Below, one piece after another: positions 15,939 through 23,754 of a stretch of DNA of 24,963 bases. A program made the translations under genes and the position numbers. Source of the stretch: Methylococcaceae bacterium (lineage in GTDB: Bacteria; Pseudomonadota; Gammaproteobacteria; Methylococcales; Methylomonadaceae); contig CANNLO010000026.1 of NCBI GenBank assembly GCA_947505055.1, positions 1 to 24,963 on the forward strand, read 5' to 3'. The notes under the pieces were generated by a model. It saw nothing but the letters and a program-made list of their open reading frames with translations. It was not told the origin of the DNA and made no database searches. How positions within the stretch are numbered: position 1 is the stretch's first letter; every line of letters begins with the position of its first letter.

Positions 15939-17064
15939 AGTCATGCAAGCCAATCAACCTTACGATGCGGTCATTATTGGAGGCGGATTTTATGGCGCAA
16001 CAATTGCGATTTACCTGGCAAAGCAACGCGACCTAAAGCACATCTTGCTGGTGGAGCGTGAATCAGCCATACTCACCCGCGCCTCCTACAACAATCAAGC
16101 TCGCGTTCACAATGGGTATCATTACCCGCGCAGCTTTACCACAGCCTATCGCAGCCGTATCAATCTGCCCAAATTTGTTCGCGATTGGCCATTCGCAGTT
16201 AAACAAGACTTCACTAAGTTATATGCCATTGCCCGTCGTAATTCCAAAGTCACTGCCAAACAATTTGTGCGCTTCTGTAAAGAAATCGGCGCCAAGATTG
16301 AACCAGCAGATCAATCGTTGCGCCAGTTATTTGAACCTAATCTCATCGAAGAAGTGTTCTTGGTTGAAGAGTTCGCCTTTGACTCAAGCAAGTTGGCGAG
16401 TTGGGCTCAAAGAGAATTAAAAGAGTGTGGAGTAAAAGTACGTCTTGAAACTCGCGTTACAGCAATCTCAAAAAAAAATGATAACACGCTCAAGGTCACC
16501 ATGCATGAGGAAGGGGGAAATGTAGCTGAAATTGCCAGTCGTTATGTTTTCAATTGCACCTACTGCGGACTCAATCAGTTCTCAGGGGATTTTCCGGGTA
16601 CGACCACGCACCTCAAGCAGGAAATCACCGAGATGGCATTGATGGACGTACCTCCTGCTCTTAAGGGGTTGGGCATAACCGTGATGGATGGCCCCTTTTT
16701 TTCGATGATGCCTTTTCCCGCACGTGGATTGCATACTTTATCTCATGTTCGCTATACGCCGCACATGCACTGGAATGACCAACGCGGCATTGATCCTTAC
16801 CAAAAGCTAAGTGACTATGAGCGTGCTACTCGTGTAGATCGTATGATCAGAGATGTGGCGCGGTATCTACCTTCAGTGCTGCAAGCCAAATATGTTGAGT
16901 CGTTGTTTGAAGTCAAAACCATTCTTGTAAAAAACGAGGGTGATGACGGCCGACCGATTTTATTTGAGAAGCATCAGGAACTGCCTGGATGTTATACCGT
17001 GCTGGGTGGAAAGATTGACAATATTTATGATGTACTAGTGAAGTTAGATGAAGAAGTTATTTGA
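15931..17064 (+). CDS. FAD-dependent oxidoreductase (DAO-like family)
   Basis: 377 residues from TTG 15931; ATG 15943 is an equally good start and avoids the 8-base overlap. The Rossmann FAD motif is VIIGGGFYGATIA near the N-terminus, and LLVERE ends strand 2 with the acidic ribose contact. Right after comes RASYNNQARVHNGYHYPRS, a His/Tyr-rich stretch in the position where DAO-family enzymes contact flavin. A C-terminal TVLGGKIDNIYD closes the FAD domain. The family oxidises C-N or C-OH bonds (glycine oxidase, 2-hydroxyglutarate oxidase relatives). In this setting it may oxidise a sugar or amino sugar, but no substrate is implied by the sequence. It overlaps the next gene by 17 bases. Confidence 0.8.
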   Translation: MTKVMQANQPYDAVIIGGGFYGATIAIYLAKQRDLKHILLVERESAILTRASYNNQARVHNGYHYPRSFTTAYRSRINLPKFVRDWPFAVKQDFTKLYAIARRNSKVTAKQFVRFCKEIGAKIEPADQSLRQLFEPNLIEEVFLVEEFAFDSSKLASWAQRELKECGVKVRLETRVTAISKKNDNTLKVTMHEEGGNVAEIASRYVFNCTYCGLNQFSGDFPGTTTHLKQEITEMALMDVPPALKGLGITVMDGPFFSMMPFPARGLHTLSHVRYTPHMHWNDQRGIDPYQKLSDYERATRVDRMIRDVARYLPSVLQAKYVESLFEVKTILVKNEGDDGRPILFEKHQELPGCYTVLGGKIDNIYDVLVKLDEEVI

Positions 17065-18703
17065 TTTAAAGAACAACAATTGGTTGATCCACCTTATAGC
17101 GATTGGAGTTTTGTTATTAGGTGCTTTTGTGAATTTTTTCCCGCATAGTGGAATCTTTTTTGACGATCCTTTTCATTATGGTGAGTATGTTGCAACTCTG
17201 CCATCGGTGCTTGTGGGTGAAATGAGTTTCATCACAATACACGGAGCATTAGATTGGATGCCTGCATGGATTGCTCAACTTTTTGTTGGCACCGAAAGGC
17301 ACTTCCTTATAACTATGACTCTTTACGCAGTTTTAAACCTTATTGCGTGTTTTCTGCTTTATTTAATTATCACCTTGTTTGCCCAAGCCCATATAAAATA
17401 TTGGGCGTTTATACTACTGGTTTCATCTGTTACGGCTATCTATCTGGTTTCGCATAAGGATGTTTTTCTTTTGCTATCTATTTTTCTCTTTTTTCTTCAC
17501 CAGCGATTTTTACAATCAGAGCTCCAAGCCCGTTTACTGGAGGTGTCTTTAGGCGTAGCACTTGCTGTGGGTATGTTTTGGTCGTTTGACCGGGGTGTTG
17601 CTGGTATTGGTGGGATAGGTGGTGCTTGTATGATCTTATTCGCTACAGAACGACGACATTCAATTACAGTAATTTCCTTTATTCTGTTTATCGCAATTTT
17701 CTCATGGATGGGCTTTTTCTCTTTTACTGACCACATCGATAACTTCAAGTTTTTACTCGCTACTTCTTCACAGTGGAGTTATGGTTTCCAAAGATTTGCA
17801 GTATTAATGACATTGGTGGCAGCAATATTCAATGCAATGGCTGCATATTATTTAGTGAAAGGTTTCTTTCGTTCATATGGGAACGACTGGAGGGAGTTGG
17901 CAAACATTTATTTGATTTTTGTTTTATGCCTAATAATGCTGAAAATCGGCATTAATAGAGCCGACATGGGTCATATTGATATGGCGCTTTGGATGCCTAT
18001 ACTTGCTTATCTTTATTTGCGGATAAAACAAAAAGAACGTCCTAATATACTTTTTTTGGTGATATTAACACTAATGACATCTGGCTTAGGGTTGATAGCG
18101 GCTTGGTATGGAAGGCAGTATTTATTAGGAGTAAGTACTATTATTCCTGTTCTATATATTGTCGAAAATAAGTTTCCAAAACTGTCCACTAAATTTACAG
18201 ACTCACGATGGGCTGTTTTTATTTTTGCATTTGTGGTGATTTCAATTAATGGCACTTTCTTCACGCTTAATCTGATTCATGAGAGGTATCAATGGTTAGT
18301 TCAGATAACAAATCCGCCTCGCAATGAATTGTTGGTTGACGAAAGTATTCGGTGGGTCTCTACAGAAATATTGAAGGCAGGCTCGAACTGTGTATTCGAT
18401 CTTTCCAATCATGGGGTAATAAATGGAGTCAGTGGATTGTCGGCTTGCACAAGATATACATATCCAGTTTATGCAACCCAACACTATGAAGCCGATATGA
18501 TTCAACAATTGCAAAAACGTAGCCCTCCTGTGGTTGTCTATTCTTCTACTCACGTGGCTTTCGAAATTGATGGCAGGTCTATGCATGATCGTTTTCCTGA
18601 GTTGAAAAAATATATGCTAAAAACTTATCAATATGAAAAATGTAATTTTGGTTATTGCCTCCGTTATCTTCATCAACCAACAGAGAAGAGCATTGCTTCA
18701 TGA
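17048..18703 (+). CDS. Polytopic membrane protein, probable GT-C-type glycosyltransferase
   Basis: 551 residues. Helix 1 lies at about residues 13-31, followed by an extracytoplasmic loop with FFDDPFHYGEY (D39, D40, H43, E46). Acidic residues in loop 1 after helix 1 are the hallmark of GT-C enzymes that use polyprenyl-phosphate sugars. About ten more helices continue to about residue 415, and a C-terminal soluble part (about 420-551) with several Cys probably lies in the periplasm. It should transfer a sugar from undecaprenyl phosphate to a periplasmic acceptor, if the GT-C call is right. It overlaps the FAD gene by 17 bases and the following SDR by ATGA. Base composition is lower in GC than its immediate neighbours. 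I do not recognise a named homologue. Confidence 0.68.
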   Translation: MKKLFDLKNNNWLIHLIAIGVLLLGAFVNFFPHSGIFFDDPFHYGEYVATLPSVLVGEMSFITIHGALDWMPAWIAQLFVGTERHFLITMTLYAVLNLIACFLLYLIITLFAQAHIKYWAFILLVSSVTAIYLVSHKDVFLLLSIFLFFLHQRFLQSELQARLLEVSLGVALAVGMFWSFDRGVAGIGGIGGACMILFATERRHSITVISFILFIAIFSWMGFFSFTDHIDNFKFLLATSSQWSYGFQRFAVLMTLVAAIFNAMAAYYLVKGFFRSYGNDWRELANIYLIFVLCLIMLKIGINRADMGHIDMALWMPILAYLYLRIKQKERPNILFLVILTLMTSGLGLIAAWYGRQYLLGVSTIIPVLYIVENKFPKLSTKFTDSRWAVFIFAFVVISINGTFFTLNLIHERYQWLVQITNPPRNELLVDESIRWVSTEILKAGSNCVFDLSNHGVINGVSGLSACTRYTYPVYATQHYEADMIQQLQKRSPPVVVYSSTHVAFEIDGRSMHDRFPELKKYMLKTYQYEKCNFGYCLRYLHQPTEKSIAS

Positions 18704-19500
18704 ACTTATTTGATGCCTTGATTGGCTATTCCGGCTTTGTCGGATCAACGCTATTAAAGCAATCTTCCTTCGAAGGACTTTATCGCTCAACCAATATCGG
18801 CGAGATCAGTGGCAAGACTTTCGACACCGTAGTCTGTGCCGGAGCGTCCGCGCAAAAATGGATTGCGAATCGCGAACCTGAAGCGGATCGGAAAAAGATC
18901 GAAGGATTGATCTCGCACTTGAAGTCGATGACTTGCCAAACCTTCATCCTGATAAGCACCGTTGATGTTTTTACAACGCCCATCAATGTTGATGAGGGGA
19001 CCCCTGTTGATGAAGAAGGTCTTCACGCTTACGGTCTGAACCGTCGCCAGTTAGAGAAGTTTGTTGAAAGCTATTTTCCTAATTACCTCATCGTGCGTTT
19101 GCCAGGCTTAGTTGGGCCTGGTCTGCGCAAGAACGTCATCTTTGATTTTCTGAATGAAAATAATATTCAGGCAATTGATAGTAGGGTTTTTTTTCAGTTT
19201 TACCCGATGGTAAACCTCTGGTACGACATTCAAACAGCGCTTAATGCGGGCTTGAAGTTGGTTCACCTCACCGCAGAGCCGATTAGCGTCGCTGACATTT
19301 CTGCGCATGGTTTCGGCAAACCGTTTGCCCAAGCGCAGGCAAATAGCCCTGTTAACTATGATTTGCGGAGTCAGCACGCAGAAATTTTCGGTACAACTGG
19401 GCATTACCAATACAGTCAGCGCGAAACTATTCAAGCCGTTCGTGCTTATGCGCAATCAGAGCCGATTACGCTTAAAGCAACGGAAGAGAGAAACGTATGA
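18700..19500 (+). CDS. Atypical SDR-like NAD(P)-binding protein
   Basis: I choose ATG 18700 (266 residues): it overlaps the upstream stop as ATGA and has GAGAAGAG at 18683-18690. The frame is open to 18655, but that extension lacks fold features. The N-terminal glycine motif is reduced to G9-Y-S-G12-F-V-G15 directly after strand 1. STVDVF supplies a Ser/Thr, and the Tyr motif reads YGLNR (Y111, R115), so the usual catalytic Lys is Arg. RLPGLVGPGL follows, as in extended SDRs. Length is short for an epimerase, with a reduced substrate domain. It may be a reductase/epimerase with altered chemistry or a catalytically weak binding protein. It is coupled to the isomerase gene by ATGA. Confidence 0.72.
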   Translation: MNLFDALIGYSGFVGSTLLKQSSFEGLYRSTNIGEISGKTFDTVVCAGASAQKWIANREPEADRKKIEGLISHLKSMTCQTFILISTVDVFTTPINVDEGTPVDEEGLHAYGLNRRQLEKFVESYFPNYLIVRLPGLVGPGLRKNVIFDFLNENNIQAIDSRVFFQFYPMVNLWYDIQTALNAGLKLVHLTAEPISVADISAHGFGKPFAQAQANSPVNYDLRSQHAEIFGTTGHYQYSQRETIQAVRAYAQSEPITLKATEERNV

Positions 19501-20333
19501 GGTTGGCAATTTCAAATATTGCGTGGGATGTTGCAGAAGACAAAGATGTCGCCAAGTTGCTTAATCGTTATGGCATTGACGCGATTGATATTGCACCGGG
19601 AAAGTATTTTCCTGATCCAACCAAAGCAACAGAAGCTGAAATTGCCCAAGTAAAAAACTGGTGGCGTGAACGGGGTATTGAAATCACAGGGATGCAAGCG
19701 CTGCTATTCGGCACTTCCGGCTTAAACGTATTTGGTGCACCAGAAGTACAAGCCAGTTTATTACAACACCTTGCTGCTGTTTGCCGCATCGGGGCTGAGC
19801 TTGGCGCCACTCGCATTGTGTTTGGCTCCCCAAAAAACCGCGATCGCACAAGTTTAAGTGATGAACAGGTGCAGGCGATTTCAGTCCCGTTCTTTAGGAA
19901 ACTGGGAGATATTGCGCAGTCCCATGGCGTGATGATTTGTTTAGAACCGAATCCGCCGTGTTATGGCGCAAACTTTATGACGACGAGCGAGGAAACTGCA
20001 GAGGTTGTTAGGCAAGTGGCGCATCCTGCAATCCGAATGCAATTGGATACAGGAGCTATCACCATCAATGGCGAAGACGCTCTAGCAGTATTTGAAAACT
20101 ATGCAGCGTTCATCGGCCATGTTCACGTCAGTGAGCCAGATATTGCACCGCTCGGTGATAGAGGGACTAATCACGCAGTAATGGCAAGCGCCTTGAGACA
20201 GTTTCTGCCGAACCAAATTGTTTCTATCGAAATGTTAGCCACTAAAAATGAACCTCATCTAGTTTCAATCGAACGGGCTTTGGACGTGGCGGTTAGGTTT
20301 TACCGAGGGATTAGCGCGGACGTACCCAAATGA
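19497..20333 (+). CDS. Sugar phosphate isomerase/epimerase-like TIM-barrel protein
   Basis: A 278-residue xylose-isomerase-like TIM barrel (IolE/IolI/hydroxypyruvate isomerase superfamily). The four expected metal ligands on strands 5-8 are visible: E150 in CLEPNP, D184 in QLDTG, H210 in HVHVSEPD and E245 in SIEML, all correctly spaced. Strand 1 is MRLAISNIAWD. The enzyme should bind a divalent metal and isomerise or epimerise a keto/aldose or keto-acid substrate in the cytosol. Its neighbours (SDR upstream by ATGA, transporter-like gene downstream by ATGA) suggest it handles a precursor of the sugar that this module builds. The substrate cannot be assigned. Confidence 0.85.
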   Translation: MRLAISNIAWDVAEDKDVAKLLNRYGIDAIDIAPGKYFPDPTKATEAEIAQVKNWWRERGIEITGMQALLFGTSGLNVFGAPEVQASLLQHLAAVCRIGAELGATRIVFGSPKNRDRTSLSDEQVQAISVPFFRKLGDIAQSHGVMICLEPNPPCYGANFMTTSEETAEVVRQVAHPAIRMQLDTGAITINGEDALAVFENYAAFIGHVHVSEPDIAPLGDRGTNHAVMASALRQFLPNQIVSIEMLATKNEPHLVSIERALDVAVRFYRGISADVPK

Positions 20334-20686
20334 AATGGCTAATTCTTTTCCTTGGCATCGCCTCCAACGCTTCAGCCAGTGTGCTGGTAAAATTTGCGAT
20401 GATGGCACCACGCAAATTTCCTTCACTATCTGATCCAATGGCAGCCTTAAGTAATTGGCCATTCTGGCTGGGTTTGGGTTTATATGGCGTTGCTTTTTTG
20501 CTGTATGCGGCGGCTTTGGCGCGTTTGCCGTTAAATGTGGCTCATCCCATTTTAACTTCGGGGGCCGTGGCAGCGGTGGCTTTGTGTTCGCTGTTTATTT
20601 TTCGTGAATCTTTTCATTGGACGACGATTACTGGGATTTTATTGGTGCTGGTGGGCGTAGTATTAATTACGTTGAAGGCTGTATGA
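20330..20686 (+). CDS. Small four-helix membrane protein, ArnE/EmrE-like (EamA/SMR superfamily)
   Basis: 118 residues with four hydrophobic segments (about 2-20, 43-66, 70-90 and 97-117). HPILTSGAVAAVALCSLFIFRE is the helix 3 to loop region typical of SMR/EamA half-transporters, and ITGILLVLVGVVLI is the last helix. In size and motif order it resembles ArnE/ArnF, the paired flippase subunits for undecaprenyl-phosphate-aminoarabinose. Because a polyprenyl-phosphate glycosyltransferase and a GT-C-like protein lie in the same operon, a lipid-linked-sugar flippase is the best guess, probably as a homodimer because no second subunit is seen. A drug exporter is the alternative. The start overlaps the upstream stop as ATGA. 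Confidence 0.78.
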   Translation: MKWLILFLGIASNASASVLVKFAMMAPRKFPSLSDPMAALSNWPFWLGLGLYGVAFLLYAAALARLPLNVAHPILTSGAVAAVALCSLFIFRESFHWTTITGILLVLVGVVLITLKAV

Positions 20687-20701
20687 GATTGAAAGCTGAA
20701 A

Positions 20702-21508
20702 ATGAGTGAGATAGTGATGATTTGTAATGATCGTGCAAGTTGGCAAGTGCCCGCATTTGAAACGAAAATGTGGCTTGGTCGTCAACATCTTTGGTGCGTC
20801 GTGATCCCTGTTATTAATGAAGGGGATCGCATTCAAAGCTTATTACGAAAAATGGCAAAGCTCAACATCGCAGGGATTGCCGACATTATTATTGTGGATG
20901 GAGGTAGTCGTGATGGTTCGTTAGAAATTGAATTTCTAAAAACCAATGGGGTACGTGGCTTGCTATTAAAAACCGCACCGGGCAAGCTCAGCGCACAACT
21001 CCGTTGTGCCTATGCTTTTGCCATGGATCAAGATTACGAAGGTGTCGTGACGATTGATGGTAATGACAAGGATGATCCGATTACAATTCCAAAATTCATT
21101 GATTCATTAAAACAAGGCGTTGACTTTGCGCAAGCTTCACGTTTTTTGGCGGGCGGCGTTGCTTTAAATACGCCGAAGTTGCGCGATTTCGCCATTCGGT
21201 TCATACACGCGCCATTGTTGAGTTTATTTTCTGGATTTCACTGGACTGATACTACCCAAGGTTATCGTGCATACAGCAGAAAAATGTTGCTCGACGTCAA
21301 TATGGCGGTATTTCGTGACGTATTTATGACATATGAATTGCTGGCATATCTTTCTTATCGGGCTCCAAAGCTTGGATATAAATGTCTTGAGATCCCAGCT
21401 GCTAGGAGTTACCCAAAAGGTAAAATCCCCACTAAGATTAGCACATTTAAAGGAAACTTTTCTGTATTAAAGATTCTTTTTTATGCGTGTATGGGATGGT
21501 ATGATTGA
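20702..21508 (+). CDS. Family 2 glycosyltransferase, DPM1/DPG-synthase-like
   Basis: 268 residues; ATG 20702 lies 15 bases after the previous stop, and ATG 20717 is an alternative because the fold starts only at about residue 30 (WCVVIPVINEG). IIIVDGGSRDGS and VVTIDGNDKDDP mark the GT-A nucleotide and metal sites. TDTTQGYRAYSR and PKGKIPTKIS near the end are the signature of dolichyl/undecaprenyl-phosphate sugar synthases. No C-terminal membrane helices are evident beyond a short hydrophobic tail, unlike the 14913 gene. It probably makes a polyprenyl-phosphate-linked sugar for the module's membrane transferase. It is the last gene of the coupled series; 233 non-coding bases follow. Confidence 0.83.
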   Translation: MSEIVMICNDRASWQVPAFETKMWLGRQHLWCVVIPVINEGDRIQSLLRKMAKLNIAGIADIIIVDGGSRDGSLEIEFLKTNGVRGLLLKTAPGKLSAQLRCAYAFAMDQDYEGVVTIDGNDKDDPITIPKFIDSLKQGVDFAQASRFLAGGVALNTPKLRDFAIRFIHAPLLSLFSGFHWTDTTQGYRAYSRKMLLDVNMAVFRDVFMTYELLAYLSYRAPKLGYKCLEIPAARSYPKGKIPTKISTFKGNFSVLKILFYACMGWYD

Positions 21509-21741
21509 AGAAATACATGCTTGTTATGAACATTTATTTTAAGCCGTCTTTAAAATAGCTTTATTGTAGTGATACCAACTTCATTTCTTGTCTATATTGT
21601 TCTTAGTGGTAATCTTAAAGATTGATATTAAGGTAAGACTCATTTTAGGTTGTCATTTTTTGAGAAATTCTAGATAAAAACAGTGCTGATTAGATTTTTT
21701 CTTTGACAAACAAAATGATTACAGGGTTAAAAAATTGAATT
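21509..21741 (+). promoter_or_regulatory. Intergenic region with candidate promoter for the methyltransferase gene
   Basis: No ORF is supported. A consensus TTGACA at 21703-21708 is followed after 18 bases by TTAAAA (21727-21732), a weak -10; a transcript from it would start close to the GTG/ATG start, nearly leaderless. A 6-bp inverted repeat AATCTT-A-AAGATT lies at 21611-21623. The stretch is AT-rich and marks a break between the coupled module and an AT-rich gene of different composition. Confidence 0.35.
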
Positions 21742-22536
21742 GTGACAGTTAATATGATTAATAAGTTTAAGTGCTGCATAAAATCTTTGTTACCCCAACC
21801 CTTATTTAATGTGATTTTGTCACTAAAGTATTTCTTTAAAAAAGTGCCTCATTTAGATGTTTATTTAAGGCATCTCTCTGGAGGAGAAGGCATTGAAATA
21901 GGGGGGGCTAGCGAACTCTTTAAAACCCTTCTTCCTTTATACAAAAATATAGAGAAATTAGATGGTGTTAACTTTTCATATAATACTGTATGGGAAGGGG
22001 AGTTGCGGGCGGGACTAAACTACAATTTTTTTGGAAACAAGAGGGGCGTTCAGTTTATTTTTGAAGCTACTGACCTACATCAAATCAAAGATAAATCTTA
22101 TGACTTTCTTTTGTCATCAAATTGTCTAGAGCATATAGCTAATCCAATACTTGCTTTAATGGAATGGAAAAGAGTTTTAAAGGATGGAGGTTCTTTAGTA
22201 TTGGCGCTGCCAAATAAGAAAAGTAATTTTGATCATAAACGCCCCATTACTTCATTCAATCATATAATTGACGATTACAAAAATAAAGTCACAGAATACG
22301 ATTTAACACATTTAGACGAAATTTTAAAGCTACATGACCTATCCTTAGACCCTGCAGCTGGAAGCTTTGAAACTTTTCGAAGTCGCAGCCTAGAAAATTA
22401 TAGCAATCGAACACTTCATCATCACGTTTTTGACATGGACCTGATGAAGTCTCTTCTCGAATATTGCGGCTTCGACACTGTGCAAAATAATGAAATAAAA
22501 ACAGATTTTATTGTATTAGCTATAAAGAGAAGATAG
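21742..22536 (+). CDS. Class I SAM-dependent methyltransferase
   Basis: 264 residues from GTG 21742, or 260 from ATG 21754, which I consider as likely. The SAM-binding motif I is GIEIGGASELF, an unusual variant of ExGxGxG (E-I-G-G-A). ATDLHQI gives the acidic motif for the adenine/ribose side. SNCLEHIANPILAL followed by WKRVLKDGGSLVLALPNK is the classic Methyltransf_11 block (motifs post-I to III). It could O-methylate a sugar, perhaps the terminal residue of the chain, but the acceptor is unknown. It stands alone between two gaps, is strongly AT-rich, and differs in composition from both neighbours, which suggests separate acquisition. A hairpin follows directly after its stop. Confidence 0.8.
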   Translation: MTVNMINKFKCCIKSLLPQPLFNVILSLKYFFKKVPHLDVYLRHLSGGEGIEIGGASELFKTLLPLYKNIEKLDGVNFSYNTVWEGELRAGLNYNFFGNKRGVQFIFEATDLHQIKDKSYDFLLSSNCLEHIANPILALMEWKRVLKDGGSLVLALPNKKSNFDHKRPITSFNHIIDDYKNKVTEYDLTHLDEILKLHDLSLDPAAGSFETFRSRSLENYSNRTLHHHVFDMDLMKSLLEYCGFDTVQNNEIKTDFIVLAIKRR

Positions 22537-22537
22537 T

Positions 22538-22559
22538 GCCGTCTTAGCTTCAAGGCGGC
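22538..22559 (+). terminator. Hairpin just after the methyltransferase stop
   Basis: GCCGTCTT (22538-22545) pairs with AAGGCGGC (22552-22559), 8 pairs with one G-T wobble, around the 6-base loop AGCTTC. It begins 2 bases after the TAG stop. There is no T-run after it (AATATAAATTG follows), so it may be a terminator remnant or a Rho-assisted 3' end. Confidence 0.45.
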
Positions 22560-22662
22560 AATATAAATTGAGTGTTAAAGTGCTGACCAAGCCTCAAGCT
22601 TATCAAGCTAATTTCGCTTGCAGTTGAGTTTTAAATAATTAATTATCGGTTAAATTCATTGT

Positions 22663-23754
22663 ATGTATAAATCCATTATTGTTACAGGCGGTGCCGGATT
22701 CATCGGCACAAATTTTGTTCTAGCCTGGCTGCGGCAAGAACAAATACTCGGTAAGCTTGTTAATCTTGATGCGCTAACTTATGCCGGTAATCTAGATAAT
22801 CTAGCCTCTATTCACCAAAATACGCAGCATATTTTTGTGCACGGCGATATTGGTGACCAAGCGCTGGTATCGCAATTATTAGCAGAACATCGGCCTGAAG
22901 CGGTTATTAACTTTGCCGCTGAAAGCCATGTGGATAGATCCATCCATGGGCCAGAAGACTTTATTCGAACCAATGTGGTTGGCACATTTCATTTACTAGA
23001 AGCTGTACGTGCCTATTGGAGTGGTTTAGATTCAAATCAGCAAGAAGCATTTAGATTTTTACATGTATCTACGGATGAAGTCTACGGCTCATTGGGAGCA
23101 ACTGATGCTGCGTTTACCGAAACTCACACTTATGCACCGAACAGTCCTTACTCAGCTTCTAAAGCAGCATCTGACCATTTAGTGCGGGCTTATCACCATA
23201 CTTATGGATTGCCTACATTAACCACCAACTGTTCTAATAATTATGGGCCTTATCACTTTCCAGAAAAGTTGATTCCATTGGTTATTCATAATGCACTAGC
23301 AGGCAAGCCTTTGCCTATCTATGGTAGCGGCCAGCAGATTCGTGATTGGCTTTATGTGGAAGACCATTGTGCAGCTATTCGATGTGTTCTAGAAAAAGGT
23401 AAGGTTGGTGAGGTATACAACATTGGCGGCTGGAATGAAAAGCCAAATATTGAAGTAGTCAAAATATTATGTCGCATGCTGGATACTAAAAAGCCTCGAG
23501 CAGATGGCAAATCCTATGTTGACCAGATAACTTTTGTAGAAGATCGTTTAGGGCATGATCAGCGATATGCGATTGATGCCTCTAAAATAGCTAAAGATTT
23601 AGGCTGGAAGCCAAAAGAAACCTTTGAATCCGGTATAGAAAAAACCGTTGACTGGTATTTGGAGCATCAAGATTGGGTTAACAACGTTACCAGTGGCGAT
23701 TACCGTCACTGGGTTTCAAAACATTATGTAAATCGCGGAGAAGAGTTAGCATGA
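22663..23754 (+). CDS. rfbB: dTDP-glucose 4,6-dehydratase
   Basis: A 363-residue extended SDR of normal RfbB/RmlB length. [10 protein letters not shown] binds [15 protein letters not shown] is the RmlB signature. T137-D138-E139 (STDEVYG) supplies the catalytic Asp/Glu pair for dehydration, and Y163-x3-K167 (YSASK) the SDR Tyr/Lys. [14 protein letters not shown] and [10 protein letters not shown] complete the substrate site. It converts dTDP-D-glucose to dTDP-4-keto-6-deoxy-D-glucose in the cytosol. It overlaps rfbA by ATGA. A decayed second copy lies in the same orientation at 13918-14445; from 14368-14444 the two differ at only 6 of 77 bases, while further upstream they differ at many silent positions. 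Confidence 0.97.
   Translation: MYKSIIVTGGAGFIGTNFVLAWLRQEQILGKLVNLDALTYAGNLDNLASIHQNTQHIFVHGDIGDQALVSQLLAEHRPEAVINFAAESHVDRSIHGPEDFIRTNVVGTFHLLEAVRAYWSGLDSNQQEAFRFLHVSTDEVYGSLGATDAAFTETHTYAPNSPYSASKAASDHLVRAYHHTYGLPTLTTNCSNNYGPYHFPEKLIPLVIHNALAGKPLPIYGSGQQIRDWLYVEDHCAAIRCVLEKGKVGEVYNIGGWNEKPNIEVVKILCRMLDTKKPRADGKSYVDQITFVEDRLGHDQRYAIDASKIAKDLGWKPKETFESGIEKTVDWYLEHQDWVNNVTSGDYRHWVSKHYVNRGEELA

Noticed and set aside
16058..16420. 120-residue second-frame ORF on the + strand
   Set aside because: It overlaps the FAD oxidoreductase in another frame and has Pro/Ser-rich low-information sequence without a plausible start site.
18655..18699. N-terminal extension of the SDR-like protein starting at 18655
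   Set aside because: The 15 extra residues lack fold features and lie in the upstream gene; ATG 18700 has a good ribosome site and an ATGA overlap.
19108..19455. 115-residue minus-strand open frame
   Set aside because: It is antisense to the SDR-like gene whose frame shows a Rossmann motif and proper coupling at both ends.
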